From Clostridia bacterium (GTDB taxonomy: Bacteria; Bacillota; Clostridia; Oscillospirales; CAG-272): a DNA stretch of 64,000 nucleotides. Position 1 is the first letter of the stretch. Each line of letters opens with the position of its first letter. This document shows, one piece after another, positions 26,699 to 35,736 of the stretch. The notes under the pieces are model-generated. The model was given only the letters and a program-made list of their open reading frames with translations, did no database searches and was not told where the DNA came from. The stretch lies in NCBI GenBank assembly GCA_017467105.1, contig JAFTSU010000013.1, positions 49,938 through 113,937 of the forward strand, written 5' to 3'. A program made the translations under genes and the position numbers.

Positions 26699-27811
26699 AT
26701 GGAAAACGAAAAGAATATTATATCCTCCGAGGAAATAACGGAGAACGCGGCTGTTAACAGCGCCGCCGAGAACGAGATCGCGGAGATTTCTGCCGAGGCG
26801 AGAGCAGCTACGCCCGACGAGCCCCACGACAAGAACGTAAAGCTTATGTCTCCGGGAAGAATGGTCATGCGCCGTTTCTTCCGCTCCAAGCTCAGTATGA
26901 TCGGTCTTGTGACCATCGTGCTGCTCTTCCTCTTCTGTTGGGCGGGACCTCTCTTCTACACCCAATGGGACGCGTCAGTGCCCGACTATAACGGAAAGGT
27001 CGAGTACTCTGACGATATTATTACGGTCACCCGTCCCGACGGATCCACCTACACCTTCCATCAGATAATTGAAACCGGTAAATCCATAAACGATCTCGCA
27101 AAGCCCGACGCAAATCATCCTCTGGGTACAGACAAGAACGGCCTTGACGTTATGGCTAGGCTTATGTACGGCGGCAGGATCTCGCTGGTCATCAGCTTCC
27201 TAGCGGTATTTATCATCACCGTGTTCGGCGTCGTGTTCGGCGGTATTGCCGGATATTTCGGCGGCTGGATAGACAACGTAATAATGAGAATATGTGATAT
27301 TCTGATGTGTCTGCCCGGCTTCCCTATCCTGTTGATAGTAGGTACTCTTATTGAGTCCTGGGGAATAGATCTGCAGTATAGGATCTACTATCTTATGGGC
27401 TTTTTGACCCTTATATCCTGGTCCGGCACCGCACGTCTTGTGCGCGGTCAGATACTCTCTCTTCGCGAGCAGGAGTATATGGTAGCCGCAGAGGCTATGG
27501 GCTACTCCACGGGCAGAAAGATATTCAAGCACCTGGTACCCAACGTTATGCCCCAGCTTATCGTATCTATGACCATGAGCCTTGGAAGCATGATACTTTA
27601 CGAGGCGTCGCTCTCTTATCTGGGCCTCGGCGCTCCTGAGAAGTATGCTGCTTGGGGTACTATGATCAACTCCGCAACCGACCCCAACATACTTGAGAAT
27701 TTCTTTAATATCTGGGGTCCTCCCGGTCTGTGCATAGTTCTCGCCGTTCTCGCCTTCAACTTTGTTGGCGACGGTCTGAGAGATGCTCTCGACCCTAAAA
27801 TGAGGAGGTAA
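26699..27811 (+). CDS. oppC: Oligopeptide ABC transporter permease, OppC type
   Basis: A 370-residue permease partner of OppB. An acidic cytoplasmic extension of about 50 residues precedes the first helix (MVMRRFFRSKLSMIGLVTIV). The family phrase HPLGTDKNGLDVMARLMYGG is present, as are the coupling loop QEYMVAAEAMGYSTGRKIFK, HLVPNVMPQLIVSM, and the C-terminal DGLRDALDPKMRR. The first periplasmic-side loop is extended (about residues 85-125). The ribosome site is AAAGGAGG and the stop lies 3 bp before OppD. Confidence 0.93.
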   Translation: MENEKNIISSEEITENAAVNSAAENEIAEISAEARAATPDEPHDKNVKLMSPGRMVMRRFFRSKLSMIGLVTIVLLFLFCWAGPLFYTQWDASVPDYNGKVEYSDDIITVTRPDGSTYTFHQIIETGKSINDLAKPDANHPLGTDKNGLDVMARLMYGGRISLVISFLAVFIITVFGVVFGGIAGYFGGWIDNVIMRICDILMCLPGFPILLIVGTLIESWGIDLQYRIYYLMGFLTLISWSGTARLVRGQILSLREQEYMVAAEAMGYSTGRKIFKHLVPNVMPQLIVSMTMSLGSMILYEASLSYLGLGAPEKYAAWGTMINSATDPNILENFFNIWGPPGLCIVLAVLAFNFVGDGLRDALDPKMRR

Positions 27812-27814
27812 GAT

Positions 27815-29164
27815 ATGAAGATACCCGCATTTATTAATAATATATTTAAGAAGGATGAGAAAAAGGACAGCCACTATCTCTCCGGTAAGGAGATACGCGC
27901 TATTGCAAAGGAGAACTCCAAGATAATGATGGCGCTTGAGAAGCGCAAGCACAGAAAGGCTGACGAGAGCGAATTCGTCACCGAGATGCGCGATAGCGGC
28001 AACATTCTGGAGATCGACGATCTGCACACCTATTTCTTCACCGATCAGGGCGTTGTCAAGGCAGTTGGCGGTGTATCCTTGGACGTACCTACCAATTCTG
28101 TCGTTGGTATAGTCGGAGAGTCCGGCTGCGGAAAATCTGTAACAAGCATGTCAGTTATGCAGCTGCTTCAGGGCCCTCAGGGTCAGATCGTATCCGGTCA
28201 GATCCGCTTCAAGTCCCTTGATTTCAAGCGCGAGGGCGGCGAGCTGGTTCCCATCTACGAAAAGGACGAGAACGGCGAGATCGTACTCACCGAAGCAAAG
28301 GACAAAAAGGGCAACGTGAGGGTTGGCGATGACGGACAGCCCATCATGGAGGCGGTACAGGCAAAGGACGCAAACGGCAACCCCCTCTACGAGATGGAGG
28401 AGAAGGTATTCGATATCGCAAATATGCCGATAAACGAGATACACCGTATTCGCGGAAGACAGATTTCTATGATCTTCCAGGAGCCTATGACCTCTCTGAA
28501 CCCCGTATTTACCATAGGTAATCAGCTGGACGAGGTTACCTTTATACATACTCCCGGCGCAACGAAGGAGTCCGCAAAGCGCAGATCCATCGAGATGCTG
28601 GAGATGGTTGGTATTGCCGCTCCCGAGCGTGTATATAACTCCTATCCCCATGAGCTGTCCGGCGGTATGCGTCAGAGAGTTATGATATCTATGGCTCTGG
28701 CGTGCAATCCCCGTCTGATCATAGCTGACGAGCCTACTACCGCTCTGGACGTTACTATCCAGGCACAGATACTCGACCTGCTCCGCGATCTGAAGGACCG
28801 TATCAACGGCTCTATACTGCTGATAACTCACGACCTGGGTATTATTGCCGAGATGGCTGATTACGTTGTAGTAATGTACGCAGGTAAGGTTATCGAGCGA
28901 GGCACGGTATCGGAAATCTTCCATAACCCCGCGCATCCCTACACCATAGGACTTCAGAAATCCAAGCCCACGATGGACTCAGACACAGATACTCTCTTTA
29001 ACATCCCAGGCAACGTTCCGAACCCCGTTAATATGCCGAACCACTGCTACTTCAAGGAGCGCTGCTCCAAGTGCATCGGCAAATGCTCCGGCGATTATCC
29101 CGGTATGGTAAAGATCTCTGATACCCATTACGTAGCTTGTCATCTTTACGGAGAGGAGGGCTGA
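27815..29164 (+). CDS. oppD: Oligopeptide ABC transporter ATPase, OppD type, with insertion
   Basis: A 449-residue ATPase. Walker A is [11 protein letters not shown], the Q-loop is [15 protein letters not shown], the signature is LSGGMRQR, Walker B is [12 protein letters not shown], and the switch His lies in LLITHDLGI. The oligopeptide-type C-terminal domain ends with a Cys cluster ([14 protein letters not shown], then CHLY), which in this family can hold an iron-sulfur centre. Unusual features are an N-terminal lead of about 60 residues and an insertion of roughly 70 charged residues between Walker A and the Q-loop (from [18 protein letters not shown] to [13 protein letters not shown]). The usual length is about 330. 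It pairs with OppF 4 bp downstream. Confidence 0.93.
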   Translation: MKIPAFINNIFKKDEKKDSHYLSGKEIRAIAKENSKIMMALEKRKHRKADESEFVTEMRDSGNILEIDDLHTYFFTDQGVVKAVGGVSLDVPTNSVVGIVGESGCGKSVTSMSVMQLLQGPQGQIVSGQIRFKSLDFKREGGELVPIYEKDENGEIVLTEAKDKKGNVRVGDDGQPIMEAVQAKDANGNPLYEMEEKVFDIANMPINEIHRIRGRQISMIFQEPMTSLNPVFTIGNQLDEVTFIHTPGATKESAKRRSIEMLEMVGIAAPERVYNSYPHELSGGMRQRVMISMALACNPRLIIADEPTTALDVTIQAQILDLLRDLKDRINGSILLITHDLGIIAEMADYVVVMYAGKVIERGTVSEIFHNPAHPYTIGLQKSKPTMDSDTDTLFNIPGNVPNPVNMPNHCYFKERCSKCIGKCSGDYPGMVKISDTHYVACHLYGEEG

Positions 29165-29168
29165 AATA

Positions 29169-30293
29169 ATGGATTTTGAAAACAAAGATTTACAAAATGA
29201 CAGTTTTACAGAGGAAGTTTCCTTAGACTCTGTATCCGACGAAACGGCAGATTGCGCTGCAGAAAGCACAGAGGCAGGCGCTCCCCGTCCTCTTCTTGAG
29301 GTAAAGCATCTGCGCAAGACCTTCCCCTTGAAAACCAATCTTTTCGGCAAGGTTACCCAAGAGCTTGTAGCCGTAGACGACGTCTCCTTCGTGCTGAACG
29401 AGGGCGAAACTCTCGGCATCGTCGGTGAGTCGGGCTGCGGTAAGACCACGCTCGGCAGAACCATACTGAAGCTCTACCCCTCAAACGGCGGTGAGATAAT
29501 CTTCGACGGAAAGGATATCACAAATTACAAAAAATCCGAGATGCGCTCTATCCGTACGGATATGCAGATAATCTTCCAGGATCCCTACTCCTCCCTCCCC
29601 CCGAGAAGCACGGTAGGAGATATCCTCTCTGAGCCCGTTCTGGTCCACGGTATAGTACCGAAGGAGCAGGTCCGCGATTACGTCTTAGATCTGATGGACA
29701 AGTGCGGTCTGCGCGACTACTACTACGAGCGTTATCCTCACGAGTTCTCGGGTGGTCAGCGTCAGAGAATCTGCATAGCCCGCGCCCTCTCGGTAAATCC
29801 AAAGCTGGTCATCTGCGACGAGCCAGTATCCGCGCTGGACGTATCTATTCAGGCGCAGATCATTAATCTTCTGAAGGAGCTTCAGCGCTCGCTGGGACTT
29901 ACTTATCTGTTTATCTCTCATGATCTCTCGGTAGTTAAGTTTATATCGGACAAGATCGGCGTTATGTACCTTGGCTCTATGATGGAGTTCGGTCGCAAGG
30001 AGGACATCTTCGGCAATCCTCTCCACCCATATACCAAGGCGCTCTTCTCCGCTATTCCCAACCCCAACCCAGACGTGAAGATGAACAGAATAGTTCTCAA
30101 GGGCGATATTCCCTCTCCCGCAAATCCACCCAAGGGCTGTCGCTTCCATACCCGTTGTCCCCACGCTACAGAAAGGTGCAAGACCGAGGTTCCCGTATAC
30201 CGCGAGTATGAGAGCGGTCACTTCGCCGCTTGTCATCTGCTGGAGGGCGACGCTCAGACTGAGGCTGAGGAGTATCAGGAAAATCAGGACTGA
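29169..30293 (+). CDS. oppF: Oligopeptide ABC transporter ATPase, OppF type
   Basis: A 374-residue ATPase, second of the pair. An acidic N-terminal tail of about 40 residues precedes [16 protein letters not shown]. Walker [13 protein letters not shown]-loop [20 protein letters not shown] (Pro-Pro where most have Asn-Pro), signature FSGGQRQR, Walker [13 protein letters not shown] and switch [11 protein letters not shown] are all intact. The C-terminal oligopeptide-type domain has [14 protein letters not shown] and a final C-H pair. Together with OppB, C, D and the binding lipoprotein it completes a peptide importer. Confidence 0.93.
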   Translation: MDFENKDLQNDSFTEEVSLDSVSDETADCAAESTEAGAPRPLLEVKHLRKTFPLKTNLFGKVTQELVAVDDVSFVLNEGETLGIVGESGCGKTTLGRTILKLYPSNGGEIIFDGKDITNYKKSEMRSIRTDMQIIFQDPYSSLPPRSTVGDILSEPVLVHGIVPKEQVRDYVLDLMDKCGLRDYYYERYPHEFSGGQRQRICIARALSVNPKLVICDEPVSALDVSIQAQIINLLKELQRSLGLTYLFISHDLSVVKFISDKIGVMYLGSMMEFGRKEDIFGNPLHPYTKALFSAIPNPNPDVKMNRIVLKGDIPSPANPPKGCRFHTRCPHATERCKTEVPVYREYESGHFAACHLLEGDAQTEAEEYQENQD

Positions 30294-30338
30294 CCGCTGT
30301 GTCAAGAGATAAGCAGTCCTTAACTACACAGGTGAATT

Positions 30339-30608
30339 ATGAGCGATAAGAAGAAAAAGAAGCAAAAAACGGTATATATTGACGACGGCAGAACGCTCGC
30401 GGATATGTCTGGAGTAAGCCGAACTACCTTTTTCGGTGAGATGCGTAAGCGTCAGAGCGAGAAGGCTGAGTCACAGCGCGAGCCTAGAATAAAGGGCGCA
30501 ACACCGTTTCGCACGTATATGAACGCAGTACGGCTGATGATCGTGCCGATGCTGGTCACGCTGGGCATTATCGCCGCCGCGTTTCTGCTGATATATCTGA
30601 TGCTTTAA
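30339..30608 (+). CDS. Small single-pass membrane protein, last gene of the peptide operon
   Basis: An 89-residue protein that I do not recognise. The N-terminal two thirds is highly charged (SDKKKKKQKTVYIDDGRTL) and lies presumably in the cytosol; the C-terminus is one membrane helix (LMIVPMLVTLGIIAAAFLLI). AGGTG precedes the ATG. It is 45 bp after OppF and directly before a strong terminator, so it belongs to the transport operon and could be an accessory subunit. Confidence 0.7.
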   Translation: MSDKKKKKQKTVYIDDGRTLADMSGVSRTTFFGEMRKRQSEKAESQREPRIKGATPFRTYMNAVRLMIVPMLVTLGIIAAAFLLIYLML

Positions 30609-30622
30609 TATTACCTGACAAA

Positions 30623-30650
30623 AAAGGCTTTCGTTGCTGCGAAAGCCTTT
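30623..30650 (+). terminator. Terminator of the protease-peptide transport operon
   Basis: Perfect 11-bp stem AAAGGCTTTCG / CGAAAGCCTTT with a 6-base loop, followed by ATTTTTTC. Confidence 0.92.
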
Positions 30651-30652
30651 AT

Positions 30653-30825
30653 TTTTTCTCTTAGCGGATAAATCTTCTTTGTCAGATTTTTCCTCTTAAC
30701 GACTGAATCTGTTTATAAATTTTTCTCTTACTGAATCCGGTTGTGAGTTTTTCTCTTATCGGCTTAATCGGATGAATGAGCCTTTTTCTTTTACCGGCTA
30801 AATCGTCTTTGCGCGTTTTTTCCGG
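30653..30825. repeat. Degenerate intergenic repeats with TTTTTCTCTTA...CGGCTNAATC core
   Basis: Five decayed copies of a T-rich unit start near 30653, 30690, 30720, 30749 and 30782, spaced about 30-37 bp apart. The remaining 30826-31018 shows no gene. The units might act as back-up terminators or be decaying mobile repeats. Confidence 0.5.
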
Positions 30826-31018
30826 CTGCCGCTTCAGACGTGCGCTCTACCTTTCTTTCTCATTAGTTTTTTGATATCTTTAAAAGAGATCCGCCGCTTT
30901 CGCCACGTAATAATTGAGGGTCGCTCTTCGGCTTTCACGTTTTCGGTGCTGTATGCGTAGCTTTGATAGCTTTTTCTGCGTTTTATTATCCGGATAATAA
31001 ATTTAGGGCCGCTTCTCA

Positions 31019-31047
31019 TTGCAAAATCCGTCAATATATGATATAAT
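31019..31047 (+). promoter_or_regulatory. Sigma-A-type promoter for the DHH-SurE operon
   Basis: TTGCAA (31019-31024), 17-base spacer, TATAAT (31042-31047). Transcription would begin near 31054, so the ATG at 31094 is the usable start of the first gene. Confidence 0.75.
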
Positions 31048-31093
31048 ATAATGGTTATGAAAAGCGGTGAGCCGCAGAAATCGGAGAATTACA

Positions 31094-32035
31094 ATGTTTA
31101 CGGAGATATTAAACGCTATAAAAGAATACGATCGCATCATCATACACCGTCACTCAAACCCGGACGGAGACGCTATCGGAAGCCAGGTTGGACTAAAAAA
31201 CATCATCAAGGCTCGCTTCCCCGAGAAGCAGGTTTTTGCCGTTGGTGACAGCGCGGGAAGATACTCGTTTATCGAGGATTCCGCCCAGGACGAGCTTTCA
31301 GACGCGGATTTTGACGGCGCGCTGTCGATAATACTTGACACCTCAGCATCCGCCCTTATCAGCGACTCAAGATACTCTCTGGCGAAAAAAACGGTCCGTA
31401 TGGACCACCATATTTTCTGCGAGAAGATCGCAGATACCGAATTTGTAGACACCTCATACGAGAGCTGCTGCGGTCTGGTAACGGATTTTGCGCGTACAAT
31501 GGAGCTTGAAATACCATCCGTGGCGGCAAAGGCGCTGTACACGGGTATGGTCACAGACTCGGGCAGATTCCGCTATGAGTCAACCTCATCCAAGACTCAC
31601 GCCCTCGCATCGCACCTTCTTAAGACTCCATTCAGCACTCAGGATATATTCACTAACCTCTATTCCGACGAGCTATCCCGCATCAAGCTTCGCGCGTCAT
31701 TCGTGCTGAAGATACAGACGACCGAGCACAGAGTCGCTTATATTTACACCACCAGAGACGAGGCGATAGCCACTGGCGCGGACAACTTTACTCTCTCTCG
31801 CGGAATGGTCAATACGATGGCTGAGATCCGCGGTATTGACAGCTGGGTAAACTTTACCGAGACAGAAAACGGAGTGCTTTGCGAAATTCGCTCCTCAAAA
31901 TACAACATCAATTCCATAGCCGTGAAGTACGGCGGTGGCGGACATAAGGCGGCGAGCGGCGCTACGCTGAAGGATAGAGACGAGGCAATGCGCCTGCTCT
32001 CCGAACTCTGCGCTCTCAATCAGAGCGAGGGATAA
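31094..32035 (+). CDS. DHH/DHHA1 phosphoesterase (NrnA-like), first copy
   Basis: A 313-residue cytosolic phosphoesterase. N-terminal DHH domain motifs: HRHSNPDGDAIGS at residues 18-30, ILDTSAS, MDHHI and TDSGRFRY; the C-terminal DHHA1 domain has GGGGHKAASGA. Members of this group (NrnA) degrade nanoRNA and 3'-phosphoadenosine 5'-phosphate, and some hydrolyse cyclic or linear dinucleotides; which applies here is not visible. All manganese-binding acids and histidines appear to be present. The ATG at 31094 has GGAGA upstream. A second, diverged copy follows 81 bp downstream. Confidence 0.9.
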   Translation: MFTEILNAIKEYDRIIIHRHSNPDGDAIGSQVGLKNIIKARFPEKQVFAVGDSAGRYSFIEDSAQDELSDADFDGALSIILDTSASALISDSRYSLAKKTVRMDHHIFCEKIADTEFVDTSYESCCGLVTDFARTMELEIPSVAAKALYTGMVTDSGRFRYESTSSKTHALASHLLKTPFSTQDIFTNLYSDELSRIKLRASFVLKIQTTEHRVAYIYTTRDEAIATGADNFTLSRGMVNTMAEIRGIDSWVNFTETENGVLCEIRSSKYNINSIAVKYGGGGHKAASGATLKDRDEAMRLLSELCALNQSEG

Positions 32036-32116
32036 AGTGGACCGATGCCCGATCGACATTAACGTATAAATACTACTAAAAACCAACACACTTAAAAAGA
32101 AAGCGAAGCAGAATAT

Positions 32117-33100
32117 ATGAGAAATATTGAAATAATGCAAACAATTCTTAGCAAAATAGAGGAATATGACAAAATTATCATCTTCCGTCACTTCAGACCT
32201 GACGGAGATGCTACAGGCTCTACAAAGGGTTTAAAAAGAATACTCGCCCTCACCTATCCCGACAAGAAAATATATCTGCAGAACTCCGACTACTCGGATT
32301 ATCTCGCCTTTCTCGGCGGTGAGGACGAGCCTCTGGAGGACGCTGAATATGCGGACGCGCTGGGTATAGTGCTGGACACAGCGACTACAAAGCGCATATC
32401 CAACAAGCGCTACTCGCTCTGCCGCGAGCTTATTAAGATCGACCACCACATTCCCGTGGAGAGCTATGGCGCGCCGGAGTGGGTAGAGGAGGAGCGCAGC
32501 TCCACCTGCGAGATGATCGCCCACTTTTACGACACGTTCAGTGACAGGCTGAAGATAGACTCAGAGGCGGCGAAATATATCTACGCAGGTATGGTTACCG
32601 ACTCGGGCAGATTCCGCTTCCGTGACGTATCCGGTGAGACTATGCGCCTTGCCGGTGTGATCCTCTCCGTTGGATTTGACACGGAGAACCTTTTCGCAAA
32701 CCTCTATCTCAAGGAATTCAAGGAATACAAGTTTGAGGCGTACGCTCGCCGCAAAATGAAGATTACCGACGGCGGCGTGGCGTATCTTTACGTATCGAAC
32801 TGTATGAAAAAGCGGTTTGGACTCTCAGACGAGGACGCCAGCGCCTCGGTTTCTCTGATGGACTCTATCAAGGGCTCGCTTATCTGGCTTGCGTTTATTG
32901 AGAATAAGGATAAATCCATCCGCGTCAGACTTCGCTCCAGGTTTGTAACCGTATCGGAGCTTGCGGAGAAGTACAACGGCGGCGGTCACGCTTGCGCCGC
33001 AGGAGCTACCGTCTACTCCAAGGCGGAAATGAAAAAGCTGATAGCAGAAGCCAACGAGCTGATAAAGGCGTACAAGGCTTCAAATTCCGATTGGCTCTGA
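32117..33100 (+). CDS. DHH/DHHA1 phosphoesterase (NrnA-like), second copy
   Basis: A 327-residue paralogue of the preceding gene with the same order of motifs: FRHFRPDGDATGS, VLDTATTKR, KIDHHIPVESYG, TDSGRFRFRD and GGGHACAAGAT. The metal ligands are kept, but substrate-side residues differ (for example NPDGDAIGS against RPDGDATGS), suggesting a different substrate preference after duplication. The ribosome site is weak. A second ATG at 32138 aligns better with the start of the first copy, so the true N-terminus may be seven residues shorter. Confidence 0.87.
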   Translation: MRNIEIMQTILSKIEEYDKIIIFRHFRPDGDATGSTKGLKRILALTYPDKKIYLQNSDYSDYLAFLGGEDEPLEDAEYADALGIVLDTATTKRISNKRYSLCRELIKIDHHIPVESYGAPEWVEEERSSTCEMIAHFYDTFSDRLKIDSEAAKYIYAGMVTDSGRFRFRDVSGETMRLAGVILSVGFDTENLFANLYLKEFKEYKFEAYARRKMKITDGGVAYLYVSNCMKKRFGLSDEDASASVSLMDSIKGSLIWLAFIENKDKSIRVRLRSRFVTVSELAEKYNGGGHACAAGATVYSKAEMKKLIAEANELIKAYKASNSDWL

Positions 33101-33118
33101 TCATCGGCTCACAAAGCT

Positions 33119-33270
33119 GTATAACATCAACACAAAGCGCTCTATAGCCGAAGAGAGTCGAACGCATACGCTCTGCAGCTATACCATAGGCACAATGTGC
33201 TGTATACAAGCAGCTCCGGGATCTGTATATCATCAAAACACAGAGCCGTATAACATCAACACAAAGCGCT
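33119..33270. repeat. Exact 23-bp direct repeats before surE
   Basis: GTATAACATCAACACAAAGC plus GCT occurs at 33119-33141 and again at 33248-33270, with poorer copies between. The segment lies inside the apparent DHH-SurE operon and codes for nothing convincing. Confidence 0.6.
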
Positions 33271-33297
33271 GTATTACAACTATCCGAAAGGCAACGA

Positions 33298-34014
33298 ATG
33301 AAAATATTAATTACAAACGATGACGGCATAAACGCCGAGGGAATACGCGCCCTTGCCCAATGGGCGAAAAAGCTGGGTCAGGTCACCGTGATCGCTCCAA
33401 AGGTGGAGCAGAGCGGCAAAAGTCACGCGATAGAGTTCACCAAGCCCTACGATATATACACCGTTGATTTTGACCCCGAAATAACCGCGTGGGTGGTAGA
33501 TTCCACGCCTGCGGATTGCGTTAGATTCGGCTTTATGGGTCTTAAGGAGCGGTACGATCTAGTGCTTTCGGGCATAAATCGGGGTGTCAATCTGGGAGCG
33601 GATATAGTCTACTCCGGAACGGTGGGCGCTATCTTTGAGGCTACGAGAATGAACTCACGCGGTATTGCTATCTCCACCTATCCCGATACGCTGGAGGCGG
33701 CTGTCAAGGAGCTGGATCGGGTCTTCGACTATATGAATGAAAGAGAGCTGCTCTCGCTGAATCCGATCTATAACGTAAACATTCCGGAGTCTCCAAAGGG
33801 CATCAGAATAACCAAGCAAGGATCTCCCTACTTCTCTGATGAATTCACCCATCTTGATGGGAATAGCTATCTGCAGATGGGTAGAAAGCTTCCCGACGTA
33901 GAGCCTGATGATCAGACCAGAGATACCGTTTCCGTTGAGGCGGGATATATCTCCATAACACCCTTGATGGCGACTCGCACGAATATGGAGCTTTTTCACG
34001 CGCTTAATAATTAA
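33298..34014 (+). CDS. surE: 5'-nucleotidase SurE (survival protein)
   Basis: A 238-residue cytosolic metal-dependent nucleotidase that removes the 5'- (or 3'-) phosphate from nucleoside monophosphates. Diagnostic stretches: MKILITNDDGINAEGIRAL at the N-terminus with the metal-binding Asp pair, EQSGKSHAIEF, STPADCVRFG, and DLVLSGINRGVNLGADIVYS followed by GTVGAIFEA. The length is typical. Its place behind two DHH phosphoesterases gives the operon a common theme of nucleotide and short-RNA phosphate hydrolysis. The ribosome site is GAAAGG. Confidence 0.94.
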   Translation: MKILITNDDGINAEGIRALAQWAKKLGQVTVIAPKVEQSGKSHAIEFTKPYDIYTVDFDPEITAWVVDSTPADCVRFGFMGLKERYDLVLSGINRGVNLGADIVYSGTVGAIFEATRMNSRGIAISTYPDTLEAAVKELDRVFDYMNERELLSLNPIYNVNIPESPKGIRITKQGSPYFSDEFTHLDGNSYLQMGRKLPDVEPDDQTRDTVSVEAGYISITPLMATRTNMELFHALNN

Positions 34015-34021
34015 AAAAACA

Positions 34022-34048
34022 AAGTCTCCCTTGTGTAAAGGGAGGCTT
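34022..34048 (+). terminator. Terminator after surE
   Basis: Stem AAGTCTCCCTT / AAGGGAGGCTT with a short loop and a following TTTTT run. Confidence 0.85.
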
Positions 34049-34094
34049 TTTCGTCTAACTGAGGCTTTTTCGTCTAACTAAGGCTGTTTCGGGT

Positions 34095-34177
34095 ATACCT
34101 TTTACGATCCTTATACATACCTTTTACAATCCTTACACATATCTTTTACAATCCTTACACATATCTTTTATTATCTG
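34095..34177. repeat. Four tandem copies of a 22-bp unit
   Basis: ATACCTTTTACAATCCTTAC-like units begin at 34095, 34117, 34139 and 34161, an exact 22-bp period. The last one and a half units encode the C-terminus and stop codon of the minus-strand ribonuclease gene. Confidence 0.75.
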
Positions 34178-35249
34178 CTAGCCATGGTATCACTATCACT
34201 GCGGCGATATTTCCGGCGCAATAGTCCGCCATGCCGTAGTAGCAAACGGGCACGTACTGTGAGGGTTTGGTTGAGCCGGGGGTTCTGGACTCGTAGCCGA
34301 AGATACTGCCCCAGCCCTGATAATAGTTAAGATATTCCTGAAAATCGTCGTAGTGGTTGTAGGTGTAGAAGAGGTGCAGCTCGCCAGCCTCGTATTTGCC
34401 GTTGCCGTTCAGATCTGTCCGACCGTAGACTATACGGCACGCTCCGCGGTTTATCTTGTTGCCGTTGTTGTAGGTGCGTGTGCCGATATCCATCTCGTAG
34501 TATTGGAGAGAGCCGCCGCAGCCCTTGATGTTTGGAAGCTCTGGCTCACGAGGGTATCTTTCCGTATCACCGGAGAAATAGGAGTGATTTCCGCGGACGT
34601 AAATGCCCCATTTATTCGTAACGGGGTTAGGCTTTTTCGCTGAGGTGTAGTTTGCCGGCAGAGCGGAATTTGAGCCGCCAAAGGCGAACATATACGCCGC
34701 GATCTCCTCCAGAGTGATATACGCCGCGCCCTTATGTACTCTGAACACCTCCTCGCCGTTTGCATCGCAGACAACGTAGGTCTTGCCGCCGTTCAGATAG
34801 ATCATATCCGTGTTTCGCACCAGCATTCCGTTGTTTGCCGGCTGACATTCGGAGATCTGCGGCGCAGACTCGGGCAGCTCCAGCATTCCGGAGAGGAAGC
34901 CGTGCTGTGTTCTATAGTACGCGTCCATATAGCTCACCGCGGGAGTGTAGTTTTCGTAAAATTCCTCGGAGGTCATACCTACGTAAGGGTCAGAGCCAAA
35001 ATCTGCGTCGTCGGTGAGTATTTCATCGTCGCTGTCATCATCACCGAAAAAGCCGCTCTGCCCACCGGAGCCGTCGCCGCCGTTTTCTGAGCCGCTGCCT
35101 TCTCCGCCGGATTCACCTGAGCCGCCCTGCTCTCCCGCGCCGCCTTGACCGCCTGAGCCGTCTGTATTCACTACGCAGGAGCAGATCGCTCCGCATACCA
35201 TTGCCAGCACCAGCAAAAGCGCTAAAGCCCCCGATAAAAGCTTGTTCAT
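34155..35249 (-). CDS. Secreted barnase-like ribonuclease with EF-hand-like insertion
   Basis: A 364-residue exported protein. The signal ends at a probable lipobox (AICSC), followed by a Gly/Ser/Glu linker and an acidic stretch. The C-terminal 180 residues align by eye with the barnase (guanyl-specific ribonuclease N1) fold: LEEIAAYMFAFG, ALPANYTSAKK, KWGIYVRGN, then YEMDIGTRTY (the Glu matching the barnase general base), CRIVYGRTD (Arg) and FYTYNHYDDFQEYL (His). Between the last two, DLNGNGKYEAGE is inserted, matching a calcium-binding EF-hand/dockerin loop (D-x-N-x-N-G...E). It would cleave single-stranded RNA outside the cell, possibly for phosphate or nucleotide scavenging, which agrees with the phosphoesterase operon facing it. 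No barstar-type inhibitor gene is visible. Confidence 0.75.
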   Translation of the reverse strand: MNKLLSGALALLLVLAMVCGAICSCVVNTDGSGGQGGAGEQGGSGESGGEGSGSENGGDGSGGQSGFFGDDDSDDEILTDDADFGSDPYVGMTSEEFYENYTPAVSYMDAYYRTQHGFLSGMLELPESAPQISECQPANNGMLVRNTDMIYLNGGKTYVVCDANGEEVFRVHKGAAYITLEEIAAYMFAFGGSNSALPANYTSAKKPNPVTNKWGIYVRGNHSYFSGDTERYPREPELPNIKGCGGSLQYYEMDIGTRTYNNGNKINRGACRIVYGRTDLNGNGKYEAGELHLFYTYNHYDDFQEYLNYYQGWGSIFGYESRTPGSTKPSQYVPVCYYGMADYCAGNIAAVIVIPWLADNKRYV

Positions 35250-35457
35250 TATATTTCCTCGTCTCGTATTTTCGTGCTATATATACTCACTGCCGAAAGG
35301 CAGAGATACTATAATCCAACAAAATTATACACTTTCCGCACGAAAAAGTCAACTGTATATTTGATCCCGCGCCCAAGTCGCACGCTTTAAAGCTTTCCAC
35401 CGTTTTGCTTGATACTAAGCTTATTTTTATCAAAACGGCATAGTCACATTAAAAAAA

Positions 35458-35520
35458 CAAGCTCGCGTTATGAAAAGCAAGCTCACATTGTCAAAAGGCA
35501 AATTTAAATTATACAAAGTA
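35458..35520. repeat. Degenerate 20-bp tandem repeats
   Basis: CAAGCTCnCnTT-like units at 35458 and 35478, then more decayed copies. The surrounding 35250-35736 holds only these and the terminator. Confidence 0.45.
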
Positions 35521-35556
35521 AAATCACGTTCTCACGCATTTATGAAAGCATAGATT

Positions 35557-35586
35557 AAAAGGAGCGATCAGGTGATCGCTCCTTTT
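35557..35586 (-). terminator. Terminator of the 720-residue secreted protein gene
   Basis: Stem AAAAGGAGCGATCA / TGATCGCTCCTTTT with a 2-base loop; symmetrical T tracts make it usable from either strand. Confidence 0.85.
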
Positions 35587-35736
35587 TATAATTCAAGTCC
35601 GGCTCTTTGCCGCTTTCACGGGAGAACGGTTAAAAGCTGTATCTTGAATATTTAGGATTTTGCCTTATTTCGCAAACAACTATTTGCTTTTGGGGCTATT
35701 TGCTTTTAATTAGCCTTCGGTGTTGTCAGTAACATC

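Noticed and set aside
33006-33329. Minus-strand 107-codon frame with repeated ALCVDVI phrases
   Set aside because: Overlaps the end of a DHH gene and the start of surE and is explained by the 23-bp direct repeats.
34155-35249. Calling the exported protein a dockerin-bearing cellulosome component
   Set aside because: Only one EF-hand-like loop is present and it interrupts a barnase-like domain; a dockerin needs two such loops with flanking helices.
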